A DNA stretch of 24,670 nt from F0422 sp003992255 (GTDB lineage: Bacteria; Bacillota; Negativicutes; Veillonellales; Veillonellaceae): contig NZ_RQVA01000021.1 of NCBI RefSeq assembly GCF_003992255.1, positions 1-24,670 on the forward strand. Direction: 5' to 3'. Every line of letters begins with the position of its first letter. Within the stretch, counting starts at the first letter, position 1. The notes under the pieces are model-generated. The model made no database searches, was not told where the DNA came from, and saw only the letters and a program-made list of their open reading frames with translations. A program made the translations under genes and the position numbers. Positions 7,498 through 14,396 of the stretch are shown piece after piece.

Positions 7498-8193
7498 CTA
7501 CCGCCCTTTCACCCACCGCTGATATCCTTTCCACAACAAGAAATACACAACAGTGGCCACCACAATGACAACGGTCAGACGCCCTAGGTTATCTTGTAGC
7601 AAAACTGCATCATGTCCTACGATTACTTCCAATGCTGTAGACGGAAACTTACCAATTAAGTTAGCAATGATATAGTCCCGCAGGGAAATCTGACTAATCG
7701 CCCCTAATGCAGTGATGACACCACTAGGAAAGTACGGAATGGTACGGGCAAATAACATGACAGCTAAGCCATTCTTTCCGCTAAAGTCATCTACTTTCAG
7801 CAAAAATTCACTTTTTTCAATGACCTTATGAGCCGTATCACGCAAGATGTATCGCATAATCATAAAGCTCAGCACAACACCTACGGTTTCCGCTAGCCAA
7901 GAAATGATAATTCCCGGAACGACCCCAAAGAGCAAGCCATTAGCTGTGGAAAAGAAGATGGACGGCAAAAATCCTAATGCATTAATCAATACATCCAAGA
8001 CAAAGCTAATCACCATGGCCCAAGGACCATAGGATTGCAATACTTCTGCCATACGATTCACATCTCCTGATATGACAAGTTCCCACATATCATCATAGAA
8101 TTCTGGAACAAGGATATGCACTATCACACCTAGTGCTACCAATGCTCCCAACAATCCTAATTGTATGTATCGTTCCTTCTTCTTATCATTCAT
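7498..8193 (-). CDS. TVP38/TMEM64 (DedA-like, SNARE-associated domain) membrane protein
   Basis: An integral membrane protein of about 231 residues. The first helix is near residues 12-28, the conserved core (LPSIFFSTANGLLFG, then a glutamate-containing helix AETVGVVLSF, then ARTIPYFPSGVITALG) spans about 74-170, and a final helix lies near the C-terminus. These are hallmarks of the VTT / TVP38-TMEM64 family, whose bacterial members are linked to lipid scrambling or transport of undecaprenyl-linked lipids; the substrate here is unknown. I chose the ATG at 8193 because AAGG lies 7-8 nt upstream of it; the ATG at 8199 is too close to that site. It follows lysC by 26 nt, probably in one transcript with no obvious functional link. 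Confidence 0.85.
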   Translation of the reverse strand: MNDKKKERYIQLGLLGALVALGVIVHILVPEFYDDMWELVISGDVNRMAEVLQSYGPWAMVISFVLDVLINALGFLPSIFFSTANGLLFGVVPGIIISWLAETVGVVLSFMIMRYILRDTAHKVIEKSEFLLKVDDFSGKNGLAVMLFARTIPYFPSGVITALGAISQISLRDYIIANLIGKFPSTALEVIVGHDAVLLQDNLGRLTVVIVVATVVYFLLWKGYQRWVKGR

Positions 8194-8219
8194 TCCCATA
8201 CCTTCTTTTCTCAGACTTC

Positions 8220-8714
8220 TTAGCCTCTGCCATCTAACACAAGTTTATCATGAATGGCACGTACAGCTGTTTTGATATGTTCTTCTGCAATCAAGCAAGA
8301 AATGCTGATTTCGGAAGTGCTAATGATTTCAATATTAACATCCTCATCAGAAAGAATACCAAACATTTTAGCTGCTACACCTGGTTGACCTAGCATACCA
8401 GCTCCAACAATGGATACTTTTACCATATTTTCATTAATAATGCATTCTTCCATAGACATCGTAGTGCTCAATGTGTCTAACACTTGTTTTGCCAAGTTTA
8501 CATCATCACGAGTGATGGTAAATACGATATCTGTACATTTATCATCTGTGGTACGAATGCTTTGCACAATCATATCCACGTCGATACTTTTATCTGCTAA
8601 GGCTTGGAACACTTGATGTGCCACGCCTGGAACATTCTCTACACCTACAAGACTCACTTTAGCAACATTTGTATCATCTGCAACGCCTGTAATGGCATAT
8701 TGATTTGCTTTCAT
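8220..8714 (-). CDS. lysC: Internal in-frame start for aspartate kinase beta subunit
   Basis: Within lysC, AGAGGAG lies 6 nt before an in-frame ATG at 8714 (MKANQYAITGV..). This would give a 164-residue protein made of the two ACT domains only. In B. subtilis and related bacteria the beta subunit of the lysine-sensitive aspartokinase is made from exactly this kind of internal start and assembles with alpha as a regulatory subunit. The site is seen directly; translation from it is inferred. Confidence 0.65.
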   Translation of the reverse strand: MKANQYAITGVADDTNVAKVSLVGVENVPGVAHQVFQALADKSIDVDMIVQSIRTTDDKCTDIVFTITRDDVNLAKQVLDTLSTTMSMEECIINENMVKVSIVGAGMLGQPGVAAKMFGILSDEDVNIEIISTSEISISCLIAEEHIKTAVRAIHDKLVLDGRG

Positions 8715-9449
8715 TGTATACTCCTCTCGAATAATGGTTCCCTCTTCATCACTGAAAGTAGAGCGAACATGGATTGGCACCCCATATCGATGTCCCATCT
8801 CAACCGCTCTTGGTTGCATAACACCAGCCCCCAAACGTGCCATCTCTAGCATTTCACCATAGGTGATTTCTTTCAACTTAATAGCTCCTGGTGCTACACG
8901 CGGATCTGTAGAATATACACCATCTACATCTGTGAAAATTTCGCATACATCCGCATGCATAGCCCCTGCTAATGCTACAGCTGTTGTATCGGATCCACCA
9001 CGACCGAGTGTCGTAATATCCCCTTCTTCTGTTCTGCCTTGGAAGCCTGCCACCACAACGATATTGCCATCATCTAAGGCACGTAATACACGTTCAGGAT
9101 TGATATCTAGAATACGAGCTTTTCCAAAAGCATCACTAGTAGCAATCCCCGCTTGTTCCCCTGTCATAGAAACGGCTGCATGTCCTTTAGCTTGGAATGC
9201 TAAGGCCATCAATGCAATCGTTACTTGCTCTCCCGTAGAGAGAAGACGATCCATTTCACGACCATATGGCATAGACGTTACTTCTTTCGCCAATGTCACT
9301 AAGTCATCTGTTGTATCTCCCATCGCAGACACAACAACAACAATACGATCATCAGCTTGTTTATCACGCAATACGCGATCTACAATATTAAATATTTTTT
9401 CAGGTGTTGCTACAGAGCTACCACCAAATTTTTTTACAATTAATGCCAC
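8220..9449 (-). CDS. lysC: Aspartate kinase (lysine-pathway type, alpha subunit)
   Basis: A 409-residue monofunctional aspartate kinase, phosphorylating aspartate as the first step towards lysine, threonine, methionine and diaminopimelate. The kinase domain begins with the KFGGSS nucleotide motif (residues 7-12) and contains FTDVDGVYSTDPR and GRGGSDTTA. Two ACT-type regulatory domains occupy about residues 260-409, the second including VSIVGAGM. The start codon is GTG, with GAGGG 6 nt upstream. Length and layout match B. subtilis LysC, which makes both full-length alpha and an internal beta product. A strong internal ribosome binding site is present here too (separate entry). No lysine riboswitch is recognisable in the short upstream region. 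Confidence 0.96.
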   Translation of the reverse strand: MALIVKKFGGSSVATPEKIFNIVDRVLRDKQADDRIVVVVSAMGDTTDDLVTLAKEVTSMPYGREMDRLLSTGEQVTIALMALAFQAKGHAAVSMTGEQAGIATSDAFGKARILDINPERVLRALDDGNIVVVAGFQGRTEEGDITTLGRGGSDTTAVALAGAMHADVCEIFTDVDGVYSTDPRVAPGAIKLKEITYGEMLEMARLGAGVMQPRAVEMGHRYGVPIHVRSTFSDEEGTIIREEYTMKANQYAITGVADDTNVAKVSLVGVENVPGVAHQVFQALADKSIDVDMIVQSIRTTDDKCTDIVFTITRDDVNLAKQVLDTLSTTMSMEECIINENMVKVSIVGAGMLGQPGVAAKMFGILSDEDVNIEIISTSEISISCLIAEEHIKTAVRAIHDKLVLDGRG

Positions 9450-9496
9450 TGCAATCCCTCATCTAATAATATATATAGTAAAATAATGTCTCTAAT

Positions 9497-9525
9497 AATC
9501 TATCACACTACACCAGTATTGTAAA
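9497..9525 (-). promoter_or_regulatory. Candidate lysC promoter
   Basis: On the minus strand TTTACA (9525-9520) and TAGATT (9502-9497) are 17 nt apart, about 50 nt before the GTG start. The -10 box is weak. The surrounding 9526-9660 is very AT-rich and shows no other feature I can name. Confidence 0.4.
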
Positions 9526-9667
9526 GGATTTTTGTATACTTTTATTTTATTTTTATTATACATTTGTCTATTTACAGTAGATACTTTATATATTCATACT
9601 ATTGCCTATCACCAGTTATATATAATATATATAACATATACTAATCCGGACTAATATCCAAACTACA

Positions 9668-9702
9668 AAAGGGCAGTTGCACAAAATACAACTACCCTTT
9701 TT
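9668..9702 (-). terminator. Terminator after superoxide reductase gene
   Basis: AAAGGG-C-AGTTG (9668-9679) pairs with CAACT-A-CCCTTT (9689-9700), a 12-bp stem with one mismatch and a 9-nt loop. T tracts flank both sides, so it can act on either strand. It lies 45 nt past the stop codon of the minus-strand gene. Confidence 0.75.
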
Positions 9703-9746
9703 ATCATCGTGATATGCTATCCAACGACAGCCTTTTCTTCATGTAA

Positions 9747-10142
9747 TTATGCTTCTACTACGATATCTTTTTCAGATTCCCACAAACCGTGGATGTTGCA
9801 GTAAGAAGTTGCGATCAAACGACCAGATTTTTTGAAAGAAGCTACTACTACGCCAGCAGATTCAGCATGTACAGGACCTTCGTTAGCACCTGTAGGAGCT
9901 TCACCATGTACATTGAACTCAAGACGAGCTACTTCGTAAGGAAGTTTTGTACCTTCTTCTACGTAGTATAATTTAATCCAAGAAATGTGATGTTCTACTG
10001 TATTAGGATGTGCAATATCTTTGCCCACTTCTAAATCGATAACTACGCGTTCACCAGCTTTTACAGTGTCAGGTGCTGTGATAACTGGAACGTGTTTTTC
10101 TGTTGCAAATTCTGCTGTTTTTACATAATTAGTGATTGCCAT
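9747..10142 (-). CDS. Superoxide reductase, class II (neelaredoxin type)
   Basis: A 131-residue protein that reduces superoxide to hydrogen peroxide without making oxygen, a typical defence of anaerobes. The mononuclear iron site is complete: H17 (in EKHVP, with the catalytic E15-K16 pair), H45 (AHPN), H51 (VEHHISW), C115 and H118 (SYCNIHGLW). It lacks the N-terminal desulforedoxin domain of class I enzymes. GGGGG lies 8 nt before the ATG. It is transcribed alone, from a well-formed promoter at 10222-10250 to the hairpin at 9668-9702. Its leader carries two palindromes (separate entries), suggesting stress-responsive control. Reductant partners such as rubredoxin are not in the window. Confidence 0.94.
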   Translation of the reverse strand: MAITNYVKTAEFATEKHVPVITAPDTVKAGERVVIDLEVGKDIAHPNTVEHHISWIKLYYVEEGTKLPYEVARLEFNVHGEAPTGANEGPVHAESAGVVVASFKKSGRLIATSYCNIHGLWESEKDIVVEA

Positions 10143-10176
10143 AGGTATAACCCCCTTGAATTAATATCATATCCAA

Positions 10177-10196
10177 ACATGGAAACCTTTCCATGT
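10177..10196 (-). promoter_or_regulatory. Perfect palindrome in the SOR 5' untranslated region
   Basis: ACATGGAAACCTTTCCATGT has 9-bp perfect arms around CC. It lies inside the transcribed leader, about 35 nt before the start codon, and could be a second operator or an RNA hairpin. No T run follows, so it is not a terminator. Confidence 0.55.
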
Positions 10197-10210
10197 AAAG
10201 CACTAAAATC

Positions 10211-10229
10211 AGTACAATATTATTGTACT
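10211..10229 (-). promoter_or_regulatory. Palindromic operator overlapping the SOR -10 box
   Basis: AGTACAATATTATTGTACT is a perfect 8-3-8 inverted repeat that contains the whole -10 hexamer. A dimeric repressor bound there would block polymerase. It does not match the PerR or Fur consensus I know, so I do not name the regulator. Confidence 0.65.
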
Positions 10230-10250
10230 TGTTTTTATAGACTTAATCAA
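10222..10250 (-). promoter_or_regulatory. SOR promoter
   Basis: On the minus strand TTGATT (10250-10245) and TACAAT (10227-10222) are separated by 17 nt, giving a start near 10215 and a leader of about 70 nt. Confidence 0.75.
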
Positions 10251-10340
10251 GGACTATTTTTAAGTTTTTCGATATGGTTTATGCATAATACTTTTATTTT
10301 TAGCATACTATATTAATAAATAGCATAGTTAGCAACTCAA

Positions 10341-10874
10341 TTAGAACTCGATACCTCGTTTCGCTTTAATACCTTGTTGATACGCATGCTTCACAACTTT
10401 CATTTCCGTCACTGTATGCGCTAGTTCAATAATCTCTGGCTTCGCATTACGTCCTGTTAAAATCATATCCAATCTTTCTGGCTTGTGTTGCAACAAGTGC
10501 ACTGCTGTTTCTACATCCACTAATCCATAGTGGATGGCATAGTTAATCTCATCGAGAATAATAAGATCCCATGCATCGGATTGCACTTCTCGTTCCACCA
10601 TAGCCCACGCTTCTTTCGCAGCTTGTTGATGTTCTTTCATCTTCTCTTCTGACTCTTCTTGTTTATGAAAGATAAATCCTTTCCCCATGGAACGAATTTC
10701 TACGGTAGGTAACAAATCTATGCCTGCCAATTCACCATAATTAGCGCCACTTTTAATAAATTGTAAAATCAACACCTTTCGACCACAACCTGCAGACCGA
10801 AGGGCCACTCCAAGTGCTGCCGTTGTTTTTCCTTTACCTTCACCTGTATTGACTAAAATTAATCCTTCTGCCAT
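10341..10874 (-). CDS. cobO: Cob(I)yrinic acid a,c-diamide adenosyltransferase (CobO/BtuR type)
   Basis: A 177-residue ATP:corrinoid adenosyltransferase that transfers the 5'-deoxyadenosyl group from ATP to cob(I)alamin-type substrates. The P-loop GEGKGKTT is at residues 11-18, and the family continues with LILQFIKSG and DLIILDEINYAI (Walker B-like). Size and motifs fit the CobA/CobO/BtuR family. It lies downstream of cbiA but behind a terminator at 10947-10976, so it probably has its own promoter within 10877-10946, which I could not define well. The ATG has an AGGATAGGTG ribosome-binding region. Confidence 0.93.
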   Translation of the reverse strand: MAEGLILVNTGEGKGKTTAALGVALRSAGCGRKVLILQFIKSGANYGELAGIDLLPTVEIRSMGKGFIFHKQEESEEKMKEHQQAAKEAWAMVEREVQSDAWDLIILDEINYAIHYGLVDVETAVHLLQHKPERLDMILTGRNAKPEIIELAHTVTEMKVVKHAYQQGIKAKRGIEF

Positions 10875-10946
10875 AGTTTCACCTATCCTTACATACCATA
10901 TATACTAGTATCATTACCAATTATCTATTCAATCTTCGAATATATT

Positions 10947-10976
10947 AAAAACCACCTACTATGGCAGGTGGTTTTT
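10947..10976 (-). terminator. Terminator of the cbiL-cbiA unit
   Basis: AAAAACCACCT (10947-10957) pairs perfectly with AGGTGGTTTTT (10966-10976) around 8 nt. The arms supply T tracts on both strands. It is about 80 nt downstream of the cbiA stop codon. Confidence 0.85.
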
Positions 10977-11057
10977 GTATTTCAATCGCTCTATCGTATC
11001 TGTGTGAGGCTTCCACCTGATAGTATATCCAAACACTTCACACTAATACTCACTTCT

Positions 11058-12434
11058 TTATGAGTGCTTACTATATCGTTCACAGGAGTCTACAAAACAT
11101 CTAGCTGCATCCTCACTACCCGAAAAATTAATATGCAAATAGGAAGCTAAGATATTTTTATGTGCATAACCTCCTTGGTAGGCTTTCGGTTTACGTCCCC
11201 CGACTAACTCAAAAGCCCAAGGAAATGGACTTTGTGTTGGAGTCATTGTAGAAAAATGGAATTCATGGCCACGCAAATGATCTTTCACAGATCCTAAAAT
11301 ATTAGGTTCTAGCATGGTGGCGCTCACATATCCTACCCGTTGCAATGTTTGTTGCATTTCACAAGTAGCTGGCACTAATCCCACCATTGGGTACGTATGT
11401 CCTTCAAAATCCGTAACAGCCTCTGTCATATACATCAATCCACCGCATTCTGCATAGATAGGCATTCCTTGTTCACTGGCTTGGCGAATGCTATCCTGCA
11501 TAGATGTATTGACGCTTAGTTGCGATAAAAACATCTCTGGGAAACCACCTCCAAAGAATACTCCATCTACATCAGGCAATGCCTTATCTTGAAGAGGACT
11601 AAAGTAGTGAAGTTCTGCTCCTGCTGCCTCTAAGGCTGCTAAGCTAGCTGGATAATAGAAGGAAAAAGCTTCATCCATAGCAATTCCTATACGAGCGCGT
11701 TTTTCAACAGCTGTAACAGATTCCATATCCGCGGTCGGTAAATCTACAGCACTTTTCCCGAGCTCTACCAAAGCATCTAGATTGACCATTACTTTCACCG
11801 CATCGCGAATCGTAGCAATCGCTTCTGTAGGATCAATTTCTGTAACAGGCGTTAAACCTAAATGACGCTCTGGAGACTGCATCCGTTCATCTCGACGAAT
11901 GGCCCCCAATACAGGAACCCCTAATTTTTTCATAGCAGAACGAATCATATGCTCATGATTATCCGACCCCAATCGGTTTAAAATGACACCTCCAAATTGC
12001 ACCTCTGGATCATAATCACGAAATCCTTTTGCAATGGCTGCTGCACTTTCCCCCATGGCCTTACAGTCGATGACAAGCACCACTGGAGCTTGTAAATCCT
12101 TAGCCACTTGCGCAGTAGAACTTACACCTTCTCGGCCTCCATCATAAAGGCCCATCACACCTTCAATAATGGAAATATCTGCTGTTTCTGCTTGCCCCAC
12201 AAAAAATGGAACTAGTTTATGGGGTGGTACAAGCCATGTATCTAGATTATAACACTCTCGTTGGCTAGCAATTTTATGAAAGCCCGGATCAATATAATCC
12301 GGGCCCACTTTAAATGCCTGTACCACCTTGCCCTGCTCTGTCAAAGCTGCTAACAGCCCTGCTACTATTGTTGTTTTCCCCACACCTGAATTGGTGCCGG
12401 CTATGACAATTCTTGGTCGTTGTACAGTGTTCAT
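11058..12434 (-). CDS. cbiA: Cobyrinate a,c-diamide synthase
   Basis: A 458-residue glutamine-dependent amidotransferase that amidates the a and c side chains of cobyrinic acid (cobyrinate) in cobalamin synthesis. The ATP-binding P-loop GTNSGVGKTT is at residues 13-22. The class I glutaminase domain (about 245-450) carries the nucleophile C330 in YAECGGLMYM and a histidine-rich RGHEFHFST segment (H390, H393). Length is normal for CbiA/CobB. It starts 10 nt after the cbiL stop with AGAGGT upstream, so the two are co-transcribed. CbiA is the name used with the anaerobic pathway, which fits the CbiK chelatase nearby. Confidence 0.95.
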   Translation of the reverse strand: MNTVQRPRIVIAGTNSGVGKTTIVAGLLAALTEQGKVVQAFKVGPDYIDPGFHKIASQRECYNLDTWLVPPHKLVPFFVGQAETADISIIEGVMGLYDGGREGVSSTAQVAKDLQAPVVLVIDCKAMGESAAAIAKGFRDYDPEVQFGGVILNRLGSDNHEHMIRSAMKKLGVPVLGAIRRDERMQSPERHLGLTPVTEIDPTEAIATIRDAVKVMVNLDALVELGKSAVDLPTADMESVTAVEKRARIGIAMDEAFSFYYPASLAALEAAGAELHYFSPLQDKALPDVDGVFFGGGFPEMFLSQLSVNTSMQDSIRQASEQGMPIYAECGGLMYMTEAVTDFEGHTYPMVGLVPATCEMQQTLQRVGYVSATMLEPNILGSVKDHLRGHEFHFSTMTPTQSPFPWAFELVGGRKPKAYQGGYAHKNILASYLHINFSGSEDAARCFVDSCERYSKHS

Positions 12435-12444
12435 AGAATACCTC

Positions 12445-13152
12445 TTAGCGATCTTTACGTTTCGCCAAAATTGTAGATAAATAATTTAATTTTGTATCAG
12501 ATGGCAACGCATCTACATTGTGATATACTTCCTCTTCTGGTAAACCCACGCGGGAAATCATCACAGCCTCATCTGCCATATCATGTTTACGAAGTGTGTC
12601 TTGTACTTCTGCAAAGTTTCTATAGACTTTCATGATAACCGCATCATCAGCCACTGCTAATACAGCATCGATTTTTTCTTTTGGTGCCGTCGCAGGAATG
12701 ATAGCCAATACTTCTTCTTTTTCGACGATTGGATATCCAAGGTGAGAACCGATAGCGCAGAACGCCGTCACACCAGGAATCGTTTCAATCTCAAATCCAG
12801 CAGATTCTACTAGACGATACACATACATGTATGTACTGTAGAACATTGGATCCCCTAACGTTAAGAACACAACTTGTTTACCTTGCTCTAATAAACCAGT
12901 AATGATTTGGCGAGCTTCTTCCCAGCCTTTAGATTGTTCATTGTCGTCTAATACCATTGGAAATACAACCGGCACGATTTCTGTATGCTCTTGAATATAT
13001 GGTTCTGCAATATGCAATGCTACAGATCCATCTTTCTTTTCAGTTTTCGGTGTAATAATAACGTCTGCTTCTCCTACAATACGAGCCGCTTTCACCGTCA
13101 TTAATTCAGAATCCCCTGGACCTACACCAATACCATATAATTTACCTTTCAT
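12445..13152 (-). CDS. cbiL: Precorrin-2 / cobalt-factor II C20-methyltransferase
   Basis: A 235-residue SAM-dependent tetrapyrrole methylase. The N-terminal GIGVGPGDSELMTVKAARI and the middle TLGDPMFYSTYMYV are the family motifs that bind SAM, and these features with the length point to the C20 methyltransferase (CbiL/CobI) rather than other methylases of the pathway. With CbiK present, cobalt-factor II is the likely substrate. It starts with GAGGTG 5-6 nt upstream and is followed 10 nt later by cbiA. The 170-nt gap between cbiK and cbiL holds a weak 5-bp hairpin (13278-13294) with no T run and no clear promoter. Confidence 0.9.
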   Translation of the reverse strand: MKGKLYGIGVGPGDSELMTVKAARIVGEADVIITPKTEKKDGSVALHIAEPYIQEHTEIVPVVFPMVLDDNEQSKGWEEARQIITGLLEQGKQVVFLTLGDPMFYSTYMYVYRLVESAGFEIETIPGVTAFCAIGSHLGYPIVEKEEVLAIIPATAPKEKIDAVLAVADDAVIMKVYRNFAEVQDTLRKHDMADEAVMISRVGLPEEEVYHNVDALPSDTKLNYLSTILAKRKDR

Positions 13153-13322
13153 AAGGACACCTCTTCTATCTAAACAGGGTTAGTGAAAGCCACTATACCC
13201 AACAATACTCGAACTTAATCAGTATATCATGAATACTATCTAATGTATACGAAATTACACCTTGAGCTCAGCCCATAGGCTCTTTAGAGGAGCCACAAAA
13301 ACACTCCATCTATACTACTAGA

Positions 13323-14147
13323 TTATAATCGGTTTTGATACAACCCTTCCATCGCATCTGCCAAATGTTCTGCATAAATATTTTGAATCTCTGGATACTC
13401 ACCAAGACCTTTTTTGTATTGTACTACTTCATAGCCTGCCTCGTTTAATACTGATGTCAAACTATCTTCTTCATCTCCAAATAGATCATTTAATGCATGG
13501 TCTCCACACACTAATAATAGTGGATGCAAATGTACTTTTTTATGGATATGTCCTTCTTGTTCCCAGTGTTGCAACACATCTTCTGGGGTAGGGAAGTTCT
13601 CTAATGTAGCAATCGATGTATTACGAATCCCTTCATGTTGTAATTTCAACTGTAACACTGCATAAGAAGCATTACCTACATTAAACCCACCATGACCTAC
13701 TAATAACAAGTCTTCTGTGTTAGGGACGTTCAAGTTTTTAATAAAACGATCCATTAAAGTTTGATAATCATCTGGCACTTCTTCCTCTTGACCCATGAAA
13801 TACAGTAATGGACGACCTACTGCAATCTCTTTGATGGACCCTTGCCCTTGGAATGCCATAATATTTTTACGAAGTTTATCAAATTCCGCACCACCTACTA
13901 AATGTGTTGGCTGCACAATGACACGTTCAAATCCATCTGCCATAATGGATTCCATTGCTTCTATTTCATTTTGAAACACAATATTTCTATCTTTTAACCG
14001 TTTTATGACAATACGAGATGTGAAAGCCACCCGCACTTCATGATTAGGATGCTCCTTTTGAATAGCCGCAACAACTGGTAAAATTTGATTTTCTCTAGCA
14101 CTATCTACTGTTGATCCAAATGACGTAACTAATATTACTTCTTTCAT
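13323..14147 (-). CDS. cbiK: Sirohydrochlorin cobaltochelatase
   Basis: A 274-residue class II chelatase inserting cobalt into sirohydrochlorin, the entry to anaerobic cobalamin synthesis. Two likely metal-site histidines stand in the family motifs: H152 in LLLVGHGG and H208 in VHLHPLLLVCGDH, matching the S. enterica CbiK pair as I know it. There is no signal peptide, so it is cytoplasmic, unlike periplasmic CbiKP forms. I start it at 14147: AGGT lies 5-6 nt upstream, and the earlier in-frame ATG at 14186 would precede the predicted transcription start. It heads the cobalamin genes of this window; the other steps must be encoded elsewhere. Confidence 0.92.
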   Translation of the reverse strand: MKEVILVTSFGSTVDSARENQILPVVAAIQKEHPNHEVRVAFTSRIVIKRLKDRNIVFQNEIEAMESIMADGFERVIVQPTHLVGGAEFDKLRKNIMAFQGQGSIKEIAVGRPLLYFMGQEEEVPDDYQTLMDRFIKNLNVPNTEDLLLVGHGGFNVGNASYAVLQLKLQHEGIRNTSIATLENFPTPEDVLQHWEQEGHIHKKVHLHPLLLVCGDHALNDLFGDEEDSLTSVLNEAGYEVVQYKKGLGEYPEIQNIYAEHLADAMEGLYQNRL

Positions 14148-14188
14148 GTTATACCTCATACAAATAATTAAGAATATACCTACCATAT

Positions 14189-14217
14189 AGTGTATAAAAA
14201 AAATAGCATTCTGTAAA
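14189..14217 (-). promoter_or_regulatory. cbiK promoter
   Basis: On the minus strand TTTACA (14217-14212) and TACACT (14194-14189) are 17 nt apart. Transcription would start near 14182, leaving a leader of only about 35 nt, too short for a cobalamin riboswitch. Confidence 0.65.
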
Positions 14218-14344
14218 ATAAATATAAATCATCATCCAGTCACTTCTCGTACACCTCATACAAGTAAGATCTGATATGCAGTCATATCACAACAGGGATT
14301 CACCGTATAACTGAAATGATCTCCTTTGTTTACGTTCACAACAA

Positions 14345-14389
14345 GAAAAAGAGCTACTTCTAGTGATAGCACAACTAGAAATAGCTCTT
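14345..14389 (-). terminator. Terminator of the ctsR-clpC operon
   Basis: A 15-bp stem with one mismatch (14349-14363 with 14375-14389) and an 11-nt loop is followed on the minus strand by five T. It lies 8 nt past the clpC stop codon. The stretch 14218-14344 between it and the cbiK promoter shows nothing I can name. Confidence 0.88.
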
Positions 14390-14396
14390 ATCTATA

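Noticed and set aside
9526..9660. Possible lysine riboswitch upstream of lysC
   Set aside because: The interval is AT-rich with no conserved lysine-box sequence and is too short with the promoter at 9497-9525.
13278..13294. Hairpin GGCTC/GAGCC between cbiK and cbiL as a terminator
   Set aside because: Only 5 bp with no T run on either strand; kept as an unexplained weak hairpin.
14218..14344. Possible cobalamin riboswitch upstream of cbiK
   Set aside because: A few fragments look suggestive on the minus strand, but no B12-box is present and the likely promoter lies downstream of the region.
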